From assembly GCA_964036315.1 (NCBI GenBank), contig OZ038517.1, forward strand, positions 52,068,735 through 52,132,734: a DNA stretch of 64,000 bases, read 5' to 3'. This document shows, piece after piece, positions 31,680 through 42,599 of the stretch. Position 1 is the first letter of the stretch. Every line of letters starts with the position of its first letter. Under the pieces are notes generated by a model. The model searched no databases. It was not told the DNA's origin and saw nothing but the letters and a program-made list of their open reading frames with translations. Position numbers and translations under genes: made by a program. Origin of the DNA: Acanthosepion esculentum. Lineage: Eukaryota; Mollusca; Cephalopoda; Sepiida; Sepiidae.

Positions 31680-34350
31680 CAGTAGTATTAATATCAATCT
31701 TGAATTTTTTTCTTATTAGATGAAGCATTGTCAGCCATTATTCATTTTTGACTAGGATTTCTTTCATCTTAATTTCAATTGCTTTTTATTACATTAGTAG
31801 TATTAGTAGTAATATTATCTTGAATTTTATTCTTATTAGATGAAGCATTGTCAGCCATTATTCATTTTTGACTAGGATTTCTTTCATCTTAATTTCAATT
31901 GCTTTTTATTCCATTAGTAGTATTAGTAGTAATATTATCTTGAATTTTATTCTTATTAGATGAAGCATTGTCAGCCATTATTCATTTTTGACTAGGATTT
32001 CTTTCATCTTAATTTCAATTGCTTTTTATTACATTAGTAGTATTAGTAGTAATATTATCTTGAATTTTATTCTTATTAGATGAAGCATTCTCAGCCATTA
32101 TTCATTTTTGACTAGGATTTCTTTCATCTCAATTTCAATTGCTTTTTATTACATTAGTAGTATTAGTAGTAATATTATCTTGAATTTTAAACTTATTAGA
32201 AGCCTTGTCAGCCATTATTCATTTTTGACTAGGATTTCTTTCATCTTAATTTCAATTGCTTTTTATTCCATTAGTAGTATTAGTAGTAATATTATCTTGA
32301 ATTTTATTCTTGTTAGATGAAGCATTGTCAGCCATTATTCATTTTTGACTAGGATTTCTTTCATCTTAATTTCAATTGCTTTTTATTCCATTAGTAGTAT
32401 TAGTAGTAATATTATCTTGAATTTTATTCTTATTAGATGAAGCATTGTCAGCCATTATTCATTTTTGACTAGGATTTCTTTCATCTTAATTTCAATTGCT
32501 TTTTATTACATTAGTAGTATTAGTAGTAATATTATCTTGAATTTTATTCTTATTAGATGAAGCATTGTCAGCCATTATTCATTTTTGAATAGGATTTCTT
32601 TCATCTTAATTTCAATTGCTTTTTATTCCATTAGTAGTATTAGTAGTAATATTATCTTGAATTTTATTCTTATTAGATGAAGCATTGTCAGCCATTATTC
32701 ATTTTTGACTAGGATTTCTTTCATCTTAATTTCAATTGCTTTTTATTCCATTAGTAGTATTAGTAGTAATATTATCTTGAATTTTATTCTTATTAGATGA
32801 AGCATTGTCAGCCATTATTCATTTTTGACTAGGATTTCTTTCATCTTAATTTCAATTGCTTTTTATTACATTAGTAGTATTAGTAGTAATATTATCTTGA
32901 ATTTTATTCTTATTAGATGATGCATTGACAGCCATTATTCATTTTTGACTAGGATTTCTTTCATCTTAATTTCAATTGCTTTTTATTCCATTAGTAGTAT
33001 TAGTAGTAATATTATCTTGAATTTTATTCTTATTAGATGAAGCATTGTCAGCCATTATTCATTTTTGACTAGGATTTCTTTCATCTTAATTTCAATTGCT
33101 TTTTATTCCATTAGTAGTATTAGTAGTAATATTATCTTGAATTTTATTCTTGTTAGATGAAGCATTGTCAGCCATTATTCATTTTTGACTAGGATTTCTT
33201 TCATCTTAATTTCAATTGCTTTTTATTCCATTAGTAGTATTAGTAGTAATATTATCTTGAATTTTATTCTTGTTAGATGAAGCATTGTCAGCCATTATTC
33301 ATTTTTGACTAGGATTTCTTTCATCTTAATTTCAATTGCTTTTTATTCCATTAGTAGTATTAGTAGTAATATTATCTTGAATTTTATTCTTATTAGATGA
33401 AGCATTGTCAGCCATTATTCATTTTTGAATAGGATTTCTCTCATCTTAATTTCAATTGCTTTTTATTACATTAGTAGTATTAGTAGTAATATTATTTTGA
33501 ATTTTATTCTTGTTAGATGAAGCATTGTCAGCCATTATTCATTTTTGACTAGGATTTCTTTCATCTTAATTTCAATTGCTTTTTATTCCATTAGTAGTAT
33601 TAGTAGTAATATTATCTTGAATTTTATTCTTATTAGATGAAGCATTGTCAGCCATTATTCATTTTTGACTAGGATTTCTTTCATCTTAATTTCAATTGCT
33701 TTTTATTACATTAGTAGTATTAGTAGTAATATTATCTTGAATTTTATTCTTGTTAGATGAAGCATTGTCAGCCATTATTCATTTTTGACTAGGATTTCTT
33801 TCATCTTAATTTCAATTGCTTTTTATTCCATTAGTAGTATTAGTAGTAATATTATCTTGAATTTTATTCTTATTAGATGAAGCCTTGTCAGTCATTATTC
33901 ATTTTTGACTAGGATTTCTTTCATCTTAATTTCAATTGCTTTTTATTACATTAGTAGTATTAGTAGTAATATTATCTTGAATTTTATTCTTATTAGATGA
34001 AACATTGTCAGCCATTATTCATTTTTGAATAGGATTTCTTTCATCTTAATTTCAATTGCTTTTTATTACATTACTAGTAGTAATATTATTCATTTTTGAA
34101 TAGGATTTCTTTCATCTTAATTTCAATTGCTTTTTATTACATTAGTAGTAATATTATCTTGAATTTTATTCTTATTAGATGAAGCATTGTCAGCCATTAT
34201 TCATTTTTGACTAGGATTTCTTTCATCTTAATTTCAATTGCTTTTATTCCATTAGTAGTAATATTATCTTGAATTTTATTCTTATTAGATGAAGCATTGT
34301 CAGCCATTATTCATTTTTGACTAGGATTTCTTTCATCTTAATTTCATTTG
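31680..34350. repeat. 120-bp satellite, main array, about 22 copies
   Basis: Near-perfect 120-bp units (tattagtagtaatattatct ... cagccattattcatttttga ... atcttaatttcaattgcttt). Units differ mainly at a C/A site (tattccatt or tattacatt) and an A/G site (cttattag or cttgttag), with no regular order. The right end (34060-34350) has shortened units of about 69 and 115 bp, showing unequal exchange or slippage. The same unit forms the minor block at 7135. The long apparent open frames inside are by-products of the repeat. Confidence 0.97.
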
Positions 34351-34479
34351 ATTTTTATAACAATTATTCAAACCATCATTCTACAGCTATTACCTAGCAA
34401 CATGAAATTAAAAAAATAGCTTGAAACCTGTAAATTTCTAGATACCCAGAACCTGGTAGCTGATTTCTCCTCTTTAACG

Positions 34480-35260
34480 ACTCAATGAAGGGAAAAATTG
34501 GCTGGTCACATTCAATATTTCAAAAACCAAACTTGTGATGTTCCATCATCACTGAGCCATGTCTGAATTTCTGTGTATTGCAATGAATAAATATACTCTT
34601 TTAAGGAGGCTCCTTGCCCTGAACACCTATTGGAATTTAAGCTCTCCTCACAACTCAAGTGGAACTCATATATACGATCCATTGCTAAAGATACTGGAAA
34701 AATGGTTAGTTCATTGTACCGCTCCAGTAAGTACCAGACTCCTCCTGATATGCTCTCTCTTTACAAGAGCCAGATCAGGCCAAAAAATGGAGTTCTGCGG
34801 CTATATCTGGGCCCAGTCATTACTTTCCAGTTTTGATGGAATCCAAAAGCGTCTATGCACTCTTGTGGGTGAAGAATTGCTTCCCGCCCTACAACTCCTT
34901 TCCCATAGAAGAAACGTTGCAAACCTCTCACTACTCTATCGCTATTTCTATGGAAAATGTTCTGACGAGCTACATTCCTTCGTTCCCTAACTTTAACCTT
35001 CCCAATTAAGACCTGCCACACCCCATATACATTGAGGCAAACTAACCACCCTCATTCCTTTCATATTCCTTTAGTAAGGTGCAACTTCCCAAGAACTGTT
35101 GCTTTATGGAACAGAATCTCAAGAGGATGCTTTACTGACCACGACAGTCTTAAACTCTTTAGGATTAACCATTACCTTTCTCACATATCCACATAAACAG
35201 TGTCCCTTTTACTTTTCAAACAACTTCCTTCAGTAACCCTTTACCTCGAGTGGCTCTTGA
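34480..35260 (+). pseudogene. LINE reverse transcriptase C-terminal remnant
   Basis: Same LINE family as 28980. Reads WLVTFNISKTKLVMF near 34500, then LSSQLKWNSYIRSIAKDTGK, SLYRSSKYQTPPDMLSLYKS (to about 34780). A frame change leads to FCGYIWAQ, IQKRLCTLVG, RRNVANLSLLYRYFYGKCSD (to 34990). 'VALWNRISRGCF' and 'FRINHYLS' are readable to 35190. Broken by frameshifts. It starts about 130 bp after the satellite array. Confidence 0.8.
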
Positions 35261-35740
35261 GCCTTCCATCGGATGAACATTAATAAAAAATATATATATG
35301 TGTTTACATAGCCTGAAAATAGACAAGATTTCTATACTTGTATTCACCATTATATGAGTTTGGATCAAATATGTATCAGAGTCTGACAGAATGATAAGAT
35401 AAAGAACAAATAGTAAATGTTTAGCAATCTAACATAAAAGTGAAACATGTTAGATTGATAAACTTTTCCTATTTATTTTTTCTCATTACTATTATATATA
35501 TATTAAAGAAAAACAAAAAACATTAGGGGAACCAACGGACAACTAACCAAAACCTAAAACTCTTATCCAGATAGTGTCTCAAATAAAACCAACAATACTG
35601 AAAAAAGAAAGAGAAGAAAAGTCCCAAAAGCAAACATACCTACTCAGTAAAGTGCTCAAAGCCCATATTGCCTAGACTGAGTAAAAAACGCTGACCAACA
35701 TTAAGACATTTTTCTCTATGAAATAAGATATATATATATT
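35261..35740. other. no gene recognised
   Basis: AT-rich, with short TA runs near 35290, 35497 and 35728. Nothing else seen. Confidence 0.35.
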
Positions 35741-35741
35741 T

Positions 35742-36565
35742 GTGTATTTAGGCAGCAAATGCTCTTTTAGGAATGTTTGATTAAATAAATTACAAACATT
35801 ATGTCTGCTTATTTTTAGCATAATCTGTTCATGTTCACAGATATTTTTCTATGTATTACAATCAAATGATGCAAGAAATGCACTATTACAGTGAAAATCA
35901 CTTTTATTTCCCAAGTACTTTCCATCTCTGAGATCATCTCCAACAGAAAAACAAATATATATGTTGGATATATGACAACTACATCATCAAGACGTCTCAC
36001 TCTACACATGTCTGAACATTACTGTCCACATTCATAGTATAGAAAAATACTGATTAATAACACAACTATCCTACACCAAGAAAATAACAAATTAAAACTA
36101 CAGATCCTTGAAGCAATCTACATTAAAAAATTGAAGCCATCACTGAATAGAATCTGCTATGAATAGTGTAATAATGTTCTAAAATGCCTATAAAAAGAAC
36201 AGTTTTCATGCTTTAATGTGCACTTGTCCATGACATACCAACATAAAAGAAAAAATTCTATAGTGGATAGTTTTTTCACGTTCTAATCAACGCTAAAGCA
36301 TAACTGTCAGCTGTTGCATTTAAACATAAAAAGAAAAAATTCAGTAATGAATAGCTACACATAGTTTTTGCCTTATCACTTGCACCCATGATGATGTTCT
36401 CAGTAAGAGATGAAAAGTACTTGGAGAAATAAAAGTGAATTTTACTGTCAGTACATTTCTTGAATCATTTGATTGTTATACATGGAAAAAATATCCGTGA
36501 ATATTAACAGATTATGCTAAAAATAAGCAGACTTAATATTTGTAATTTATTTTATACATATACAC
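35742..36565. repeat. inverted-repeat element F, about 200-bp arms
   Basis: The left arm (35780-35950: 'aaattacaaacattatgtct', 'tcacttttatttcccaagta') is the reverse complement of the right arm (36380-36555: 'tacttggagaaataaaagtg', 'aaaaataagcagacttaata'). A second copy of the centre plus right arm is at 59350-59850, where the terminus 'tttgctgcctaaatacacaa' is preserved. The same terminus occurs on the left here at 35740-35765, inverted. No coding sequence. Confidence 0.75.
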
Positions 36566-37435
36566 GAATAAAGGACAAAAGGAAAACTTTTCTTAGCCTA
36601 CAGATTTTGTCCTCTGGTGGACTTTATCAAGGCAAACAAAAGGATTTTATTTTGCAACAAGTATTTATAAACAAAAGTAAAAATATCATTAGTTTAAATT
36701 TTTAATTTAAGTACACTCATAAATATTCATCAGGCAAACTGAAAGTCAAGATAAACTATGGAGGATGCTAAGTGACATGATTTAATGTCTAATAAACAAA
36801 AGTGAGTAAATTTTGTTGAATTTTTTCTTATATTTATAATATAATTATATTATTATAATATAATTATTATAATTATATTATTATAATTATATTATTATAA
36901 TATAATTATTATAATATAATTATTATTATTTATATTATTTTTGTTTGAGATTAATTTATGTATTATATATTTTAAGTAACAGAATGTTTCAAATTATAAA
37001 TCTGCCCCAGTTTTTCAAAATTCTCCTTTCCCAAGTCAACGTACATGACTATAAAAATTTAAGTCTTAAAAAGAAATCAATTCAAGTGTAAATGTAAGTA
37101 TGAAATTATCTAGGCCTTCTCTTCTCATTACATATCCCAGAAATTTCAACTCTTTGTAATTTTATGTATAAATGTTTTTCATTAAAAACTTTCTTGTTGC
37201 TTACATGCTCTGTCCATGGACTTCTCAGCATCCTTCTGTAGAACTACATCTCTGTTGCCTCAAGTCTTCATCTGCAAGGAAAAATGCCCAACATTCAATG
37301 CCCTATGATGATATTATATAGCAGTACAGCTTCACTAAAATTTTCCTATTTCTTAATACTTTATTTAGCTTTTGGAAGGCATCTTTTGTGCTTCTACTGC
37401 AATAAGATGGAGTGTCAAAAGAATGTTTTATTTCC
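36566..37435. other. AT-rich DNA with (ATTATA)n tract
   Basis: 36835-36945 is a low-complexity run of aattatattattataatata-type sequence that is nearly self-complementary. No gene recognised in the rest. Confidence 0.5.
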
Positions 37436-37439
37436 CATG

Positions 37440-39275
37440 GCATCACTTTTTTTTTAACTACCTTCAGTCTTTGGCAATGGTTATTGTTTTAAAAAGTGAT
37501 GATAAGAATTGTAATAAAACCTAAACATATGACAAAAGGGAATTTATACATTTATTTTGTTCTTGAGAGTTTACAACAAAAAATATTAACCATTACCACA
37601 GTAATTTCTTTCTAGAATTGTCTCCTCTGCCACTGAATGTTTTTGTGAGTGCAAAAATATGAACACCTACTGCTTTAAAATTGTTATTGTGCATATGAAT
37701 TTTAATTTTTGTGCACTAATAAAAGAATGAATGAGTAATATTTTGATGCCATGCATTATGTTTTGCATGCATGTTTTGATGTTGAAAACAAAAAAATTGA
37801 ATCTGTCTATATTTCTGAGATGAGGTATTATGTACACTTGGACTATTGTCCTCATCTTTGTCGCCATATTTATTACGTTTCAGCCGTTGTATGCTCTAAC
37901 CTTCTTCAGGTGGTTGGAATGTCGAACTGAACCCTTTATTTCGCTCACTGGGGTAGACTGTTCTAGTTCCACGTGCCATGTTTAATGGATGTCAGTTATC
38001 AGTTATCTCCTGTTAATTCCCCTCTCTGACATCCATTAAACATGGAACTAGAACAGTCTACACTAGTGAGTGAAATAAAAGGTTCAGTTCAACATACCAA
38101 CCACCTGAAGAAGGCTGGAGTATACAACGGCTGAAATGTAATAAATATGGCGACAAAGATGAGGACAATAGTCCGAATAATGTAAATAGTGTAAAAAAAT
38201 TGAAATGCGAAATAAAAACAAATACATTAAAAAATATGTAAACCAACATACTTTAACATTTATTACTCCTTGTGGAATTCTGGGGGTGCAATAAGAAGCA
38301 AAATTGCTAAGAAGGCTTTTATTTTATAAAAAAGTGTTGCGTTTACATATGAGAAGAGACTAGCATTTGTTTGCTCTTTCTTTCATCTGACTCATATTTA
38401 TCTCATTGATAAATAAAGTTAATATTTCATAATTTATAGACAAATTAATTCACATTCATAAAGGCTATCAGGTATATCAATGGTCACCAGTACCTTCCAT
38501 AAAATTAGTCCAAATCAAAGAAAAACTCGTGAATAAAGGCTTTGCTGGATATTGATGTGACCATTTTTGTTTACAAAAATAAAAAATAACGTGGATTTAA
38601 TCAATGTTACACCTTGTGTAGAGTCTAGAAGAATTCAAAATGGCATTGGAAAATGAAAGGTTAACATTCTTTCAAAGCAGTAGTAGGTGATTTCCAGCTT
38701 AAAATACCAGAAATAACTGTTGGCAAGTGTTTATTTATAGCAACCATCTCAAGGTGCCTAGAGTAGAAAAGGGAGAATTCTATGGCGACAATTGTTGCCT
38801 GCAGCCGTGGCAAATGTTAAACACTATTTATTAAATTGTTTATTTACAAGAACAATTTTATATTTACAACATTTCAAAACCTAATACAATGCAATCTTTA
38901 TCATTTACCAATTTATAAGGCAATACAAAATAAAGTTTTTTATTAATAAATGTATAAACATTTACTAAACTATTAAAATATGTGAACCAACTATAAGGAA
39001 ATCCTTATTATTTACCATTTTATAAAGTTTGAATCAATTTCAATTAGCCAATGTTTTGCCAACCATTCCAATAAACAATCTAAATAAATAGTGTAAATAA
39101 GCAATCTGATAAGTAAGCAGTGTTTTTTTTGTTTTTTGTTGTCAATTCTCAAGAACAAAGAAAATGTATAAATTCACTTTCATATCTTTAGGTTTTATTA
39201 CAATTCTAATCATCACTTTTTAAAGCAATAAACATTGCCAAAGAGTTAAGGTAGTTAAAATAAAAACAGCATTAT
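37440..39275. repeat. family B inverted-repeat element with a 1.2-kb insertion
   Basis: The left arm (37440-37592: 'gttattgttttaaaaagtga', 'taaaacctaaacatatgaca') is the reverse complement of the right arm (39090-39260). The centre at 38817-39090 matches the centre of the copy at 57250-57480 and includes one copy of the 86-bp unit that forms an array there. Comparison with 57250 places a 1.2-kb insertion at about 37593-38816, which contains the palindrome described separately. The right end lies 280 bp beyond the ZNF-B stop codon. Confidence 0.7.
37799..38183. repeat. palindrome of two head-to-head SINE tails
   Basis: The left arm (37831-37995) is the near-perfect reverse complement of the right arm (38026-38183), with about 30 bases between them. 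The right arm reads, in order, 'ctgacatccattaaacatgg', 'ctagaacagtctacac', 'ccacctgaagaaggctggag', 'caacggctgaaatg', 'ggcgacaaagatgaggacaa'. This is the tail of the family A SINE at 41340-41560. So the structure is two truncated SINE copies joined in opposite orientation. Confidence 0.88.
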
Positions 39276-39548
39276 GTGAAAAATTGTTCTTTTAACACTC
39301 CATTTTTTTTTTGTGGATATGAAGGTCCATTTTTGCCAACTGTTCTTTATTAAACAAAATGTATGGAATATTCTGAAATTCATTCATTTTTTTTTCCTTC
39401 ATTAACTTTGCCAATATTCGTTTTACAAAAATAATTGAATGATGTTAGGTTTAAATTAGAAATTCTTTTGGCACTATGTCTTATGTAAGTCCATGTTTGG
39501 CAAAAATTCTGCATGGATATCTGCAACTAAACATTTTAACAATATAAT
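39276..39548. other. ZNF-B 3' flank
   Basis: Presumed 3' untranslated region. AATAAA on the minus strand corresponds to tttatt at 39346-39351, about 200 bases past the stop. No other feature seen. Confidence 0.45.
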
Positions 39549-40412
39549 TTAGGTTTCTTTGGTATGTTTCAGCATATGACTTTTTAGATGTGAATTCCAT
39601 GAAAATTTGGAACCACATAATTGACATTTGAATGGTTTTTCGCCTATGTGTGTCTGCATGTGTTTCTTAAGGTTGGAATTCCGTGAAAATTTTGAATCAC
39701 ATGTTTCACAATGGAATGGTTTTTCACCAGTGTGAGTTTTTATATGGTTTTTAAGGTGTGAACTCTGTGAAAATCTTGTGCCACATGTTTCACAATGGAA
39801 AGGTTTTTCGCCTGTATGTATCTGTATATGACTGTTTAAATATGAATTACGGGAAAATTTTGACCCACAAATTTTACATTCAAAAGTCTTTTCTCCAGTA
39901 TGTGTTTGCATGTGATTTTTAAGATGGGATCTGCGTAAAAATTTAGATCCACAAATCTCACAGCAGAAAGGTTTTTCTCCAGTATGTGTTTGCACATGGC
40001 ATTTAAGATGTGAACTTGTTGCAAATTTTGCTTCACAAAACTCACAAGAGAATGGTTTTTCTTTAGTATGTATGCGCATGTGAAGTTTAAGATTTGAACT
40101 TTGGGAAAATTTTGATTTACAAAACTGACACTGGAAGGGTTTTTCTCCTGTATGCGTCCGTATATGCTTTTGAAGAGAGGAATTTTCTGGAAATTTTGAT
40201 CCACAAGTTTCACAATTGAAGGGCTTTTCTCCAGTGTGTGTTTTCATATGACCTTTGAGGTGGGATTTCCGTGAAAACTTTGACCCACAAATTTCACAGT
40301 GAAAAGGTTTTTCTCCTGTGTGTATTCTGACATGAATTTTAAGATATGAACGTCTTGAAACTTTTAATCCACATATCTTGCAGGGGAAGCATTTTTCACC
40401 AGGTGTACTCAT
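39549..40412 (-). CDS. C2H2 zinc-finger protein, 10 fingers (ZNF-B)
   Basis: Predicted 287-residue protein that is almost entirely zinc finger: ten C2H2 fingers with 28-residue spacing start only eight residues after the Met. Finger helices include RRSYLKIH, RKSHLKGH, ENSSLQKH, QSSNLKLH, TSSHLKCH, RRSHLKNH and WNSHLKSH. Linkers are TGEKP, with TKEKP after finger 4, TGEKT after finger 6 and IGEKP before finger 10. All Cys and His ligands are present. I chose the ATG at 40412 (MSTPGEKCFPC) over an in-frame ATG at 40466, because between them lies 'ttacctttcag' on the minus strand, a good splice acceptor ending at 40427; the upstream codons would then be intron. No N-terminal effector domain is visible; one could be encoded in an upstream exon. 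Likely nuclear and DNA-binding; targets unknown. Confidence 0.88.
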   Translation of the reverse strand: MSTPGEKCFPCKICGLKVSRRSYLKIHVRIHTGEKPFHCEICGSKFSRKSHLKGHMKTHTGEKPFNCETCGSKFPENSSLQKHIRTHTGEKPFQCQFCKSKFSQSSNLKLHMRIHTKEKPFSCEFCEAKFATSSHLKCHVQTHTGEKPFCCEICGSKFLRRSHLKNHMQTHTGEKTFECKICGSKFSRNSYLNSHIQIHTGEKPFHCETCGTRFSQSSHLKNHIKTHTGEKPFHCETCDSKFSRNSNLKKHMQTHIGEKPFKCQLCGSKFSWNSHLKSHMLKHTKET

Positions 40413-40426
40413 GCTGTTGGACAGAT

Positions 40427-40440
40427 CTGAAAGGTAAGAA
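40427..40440 (-). promoter_or_regulatory. splice acceptor upstream of ZNF-B
   Basis: On the minus strand 'ttcttacctttcag' precedes the exon that begins atctgtccaacagc and reaches the ATG 15 bases later. It implies at least one upstream exon, which I could not locate. Confidence 0.65.
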
Positions 40441-40519
40441 ATTAATCTATAAATATTTACACACATTCATACTTATTTATATACAACTGTTATTTCTTCT
40501 ACTAAAGTTTACCCAGTAC

Positions 40520-40745
40520 AAAGCTACTTATGATAGAGGGTTACAAGTTGGGTGATATGAACATAAGAGGAGCTAGAAAGAAATGAAGATTATGAGGATA
40601 AATTGCAAATGACTATTAACTTGTAGAGCTTGATTGTAGTACTCAGGAAAGCATCACCCAATGCAAGGCTCAATCGTCATTTATGATAGAGGGTTACTGA
40701 ATGGTTTGGGTGATATGAACAAAAGAAGAACTAGAAAGAAGGCTA
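40520..40745. repeat. local duplication of about 154 bp
   Basis: 'tatgatagagggttac' followed by 'gggtgatatgaaca.aagaggag' type sequence occurs at about 40529 and 40683, in direct orientation, with some differences. Confidence 0.6.
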
Positions 40746-41230
40746 CGAGGATAGTGGGGGATAGATAGCGACCGACCATTAACTCAGGTTGATTGTAGTG
40801 TACAGGGAAGCATCCATGAGAGAGGTTTTATTTTTACCCACAAAGAAGCAGTTCTTGGATCAAATGTCTGGGCAGGATCTCCTCTTTACAAATGGAATAC
40901 AGAAGAAATGTGGGTGATTCGACTCTGTGAATGCAGCATGGCAAGTCCTAGCTTGGAATGATGCATCTCCAGGTAAGTGGCTGCAGAACAGAAAATAAGT
41001 CATCCCCTACAAGATTGTATATACAATTTTTTTCAACAGCTAGAGTGCCAAAGCCTACCTGAGTGACGGTTTTACTAAATCAATCATATACATTCTAAGC
41101 AAAGTTTAACATTTGTACCCGCAAAAAAAACATTGTTTAAAAAGGACTGTTTTTCCCCGGACTCTGCTGTTGCTGCATACTTGGCAATAAACATTAGGTT
41201 TATAATACAAAGAAATTCATACCCAGATGT
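40746..41230. other. no gene recognised
   Basis: No coding or RNA feature recognised. Confidence 0.35.
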
Positions 41231-41565
41231 CCTCAAGGACACATGACACAGTGGATAAAGGCGTTGGTTAGATCCAGTGACAAACCCAAAGAGTGTGAGT
41301 TTAATACCCGGTTAAGGCAGTGGAGAACTTTCAGAGGGAAAATTAGCAGGAGATAACTGATAACTGACATCCATCAAACATGGCACGTGGAACTAGAACA
41401 GTCTACTCCAGTGATCGAAATAAAGGGTTCAGTTCGAAATTCCAACCACCTGAAGAAGGCTGGAGCGTACAACGGCCGAAACGTTGTGACAAATATGGCG
41501 ACAAAGATGAGGACAATAGTCCGACCAATGTAAATACTGTACATAATACCTCAGAAATATAGACA
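41231..41565 (+). repeat. family A SINE, most complete copy
   Basis: tRNA-like head: A-box 'gacacagtggataaaggcg' at about 41247 and B-box 'gagtttaatacccgg' at about 41298. Body: 'aggagataactgataactga', 'gaactagaacagtctactcc'. Conserved tail: 'cacctgaagaaggctggagc', 'acggccgaaacgttgtgaca', 'gcgacaaagatgaggacaat', ending near 'cagaaatatagacaga'. Related copies: 3930-5300, 37799-38183, 42005-42410, 42703-43130, 60118-60240 and 61375-61640. Confidence 0.75.
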
Positions 41566-41725
41566 GACTTTGGCAATTTTTATTGTTTTAAAAAGCTGCT
41601 TTTAGAATTTGAATAAATCCGAAAAACATATGCGTTCTCTTTCTTCTTGAAAATTAACAACAAAAGTAGTTCTTGTAATTAAACAGTCTAATAAATAAAT
41701 AGTGTCTAACATTTTTGCTGTCAGT
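41566..41725. repeat. family B fragment
   Basis: 'tttttattgttttaaaaagc' and 'aacagtctaataaataaata' match both arms of family B elements, with the centre missing. It directly follows the SINE end. Confidence 0.55.
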
Positions 41726-42004
41726 TCTCAGCAAACAAGCAATTTCTAAATCTCCATGCTCTACCTTGAACACAGTGATTACAGTTTGTCTTTCGATTTG
41801 CTGAGTTAACTTGATGTTTTCATCCTTTAACTGAAAAGATATGATAATCAGAACAAGTTGTGATACTATGCAGATCCACATAGAAGGGGAAAATATAGTT
41901 CTTCATCTCAAGTGTTTCTATTCGATAGACCAGTGGATGGGTCTTTTTGTAGTTTGGTCTTCTAAGCAGCGTTCACTTTAACTGTAGGCTAGCACACCGT
42001 TCAG

Positions 42005-42410
42005 ACTGTTGTCCTCATCTTTATTGCCATGTTCACAATGTTTCGGTCATAGCATGCTCTGACCTTCTTCAAGTTATATACATTTGAATTTCAAACTGCA
42101 CTCTGCATCGAGGTGGATTGTTCTAATTCCATGTGCTTTTTTGTGGACATCTCAGGATCAGTTATTTCCCTTTAGTAACTCAACTTTCCAAGTTTTTGTT
42201 CATCTCTGCTGTGGCCAAGCATTTAACTGACAAATATCTGGGTCAAGTCACATTTTGGATTACTTCAACCAATGCATTCATCCACCAGGCCAGGAAGAAG
42301 GCTGAAGTGTACAACAGCCGAAACATCATGAATATGACAATAAAGATGATGACAACTAGTCCAAATAGCATAAATAGTTACATCATCTCAGAAATATAGA
42401 CAGAATGAAA
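42005..42410. repeat. family A element with inverted ends
   Basis: The left end ('gactgttgtcctcatcttta', 'acaatgtttcggtcatagc') is the reverse complement of the right end ('aacagccgaaacatcatgaa', 'aaagatgatgacaact'). The middle contains 'gaggtggattgttctaattc' and 'gggtcaagtcaca'. Diverged. Confidence 0.65.
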
Positions 42411-42599
42411 GGAATGTATGAGGGATTTTCCGGGATCAAGTGGCAACAAAACCAGAAATAGTTTATATTAATAGTCGTGCTTGAGATTGGGGCAGGTGCT
42501 GGTCCAGGATGAATAGATAGGTGAAGAAATGAAGAATCAAGATACATTTTTCTCCATCCCCCTAAACTTTATCTAAAACTTTTATAGGAGTCTTACATG

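Noticed and set aside
32108..32320. Open frames inside the 120-bp satellite
   Set aside because: They repeat with the satellite period and carry no motif; by-products of the repeat.
31745..34330. Higher-order structure in the 120-bp satellite
   Set aside because: The C/A and A/G diagnostic sites were listed unit by unit and show no regular period, unlike the 110-bp array.
31680..34350. CRISPR-like array
   Set aside because: Units are contiguous with no unique spacers, 120 bp long, in eukaryotic DNA; a satellite.
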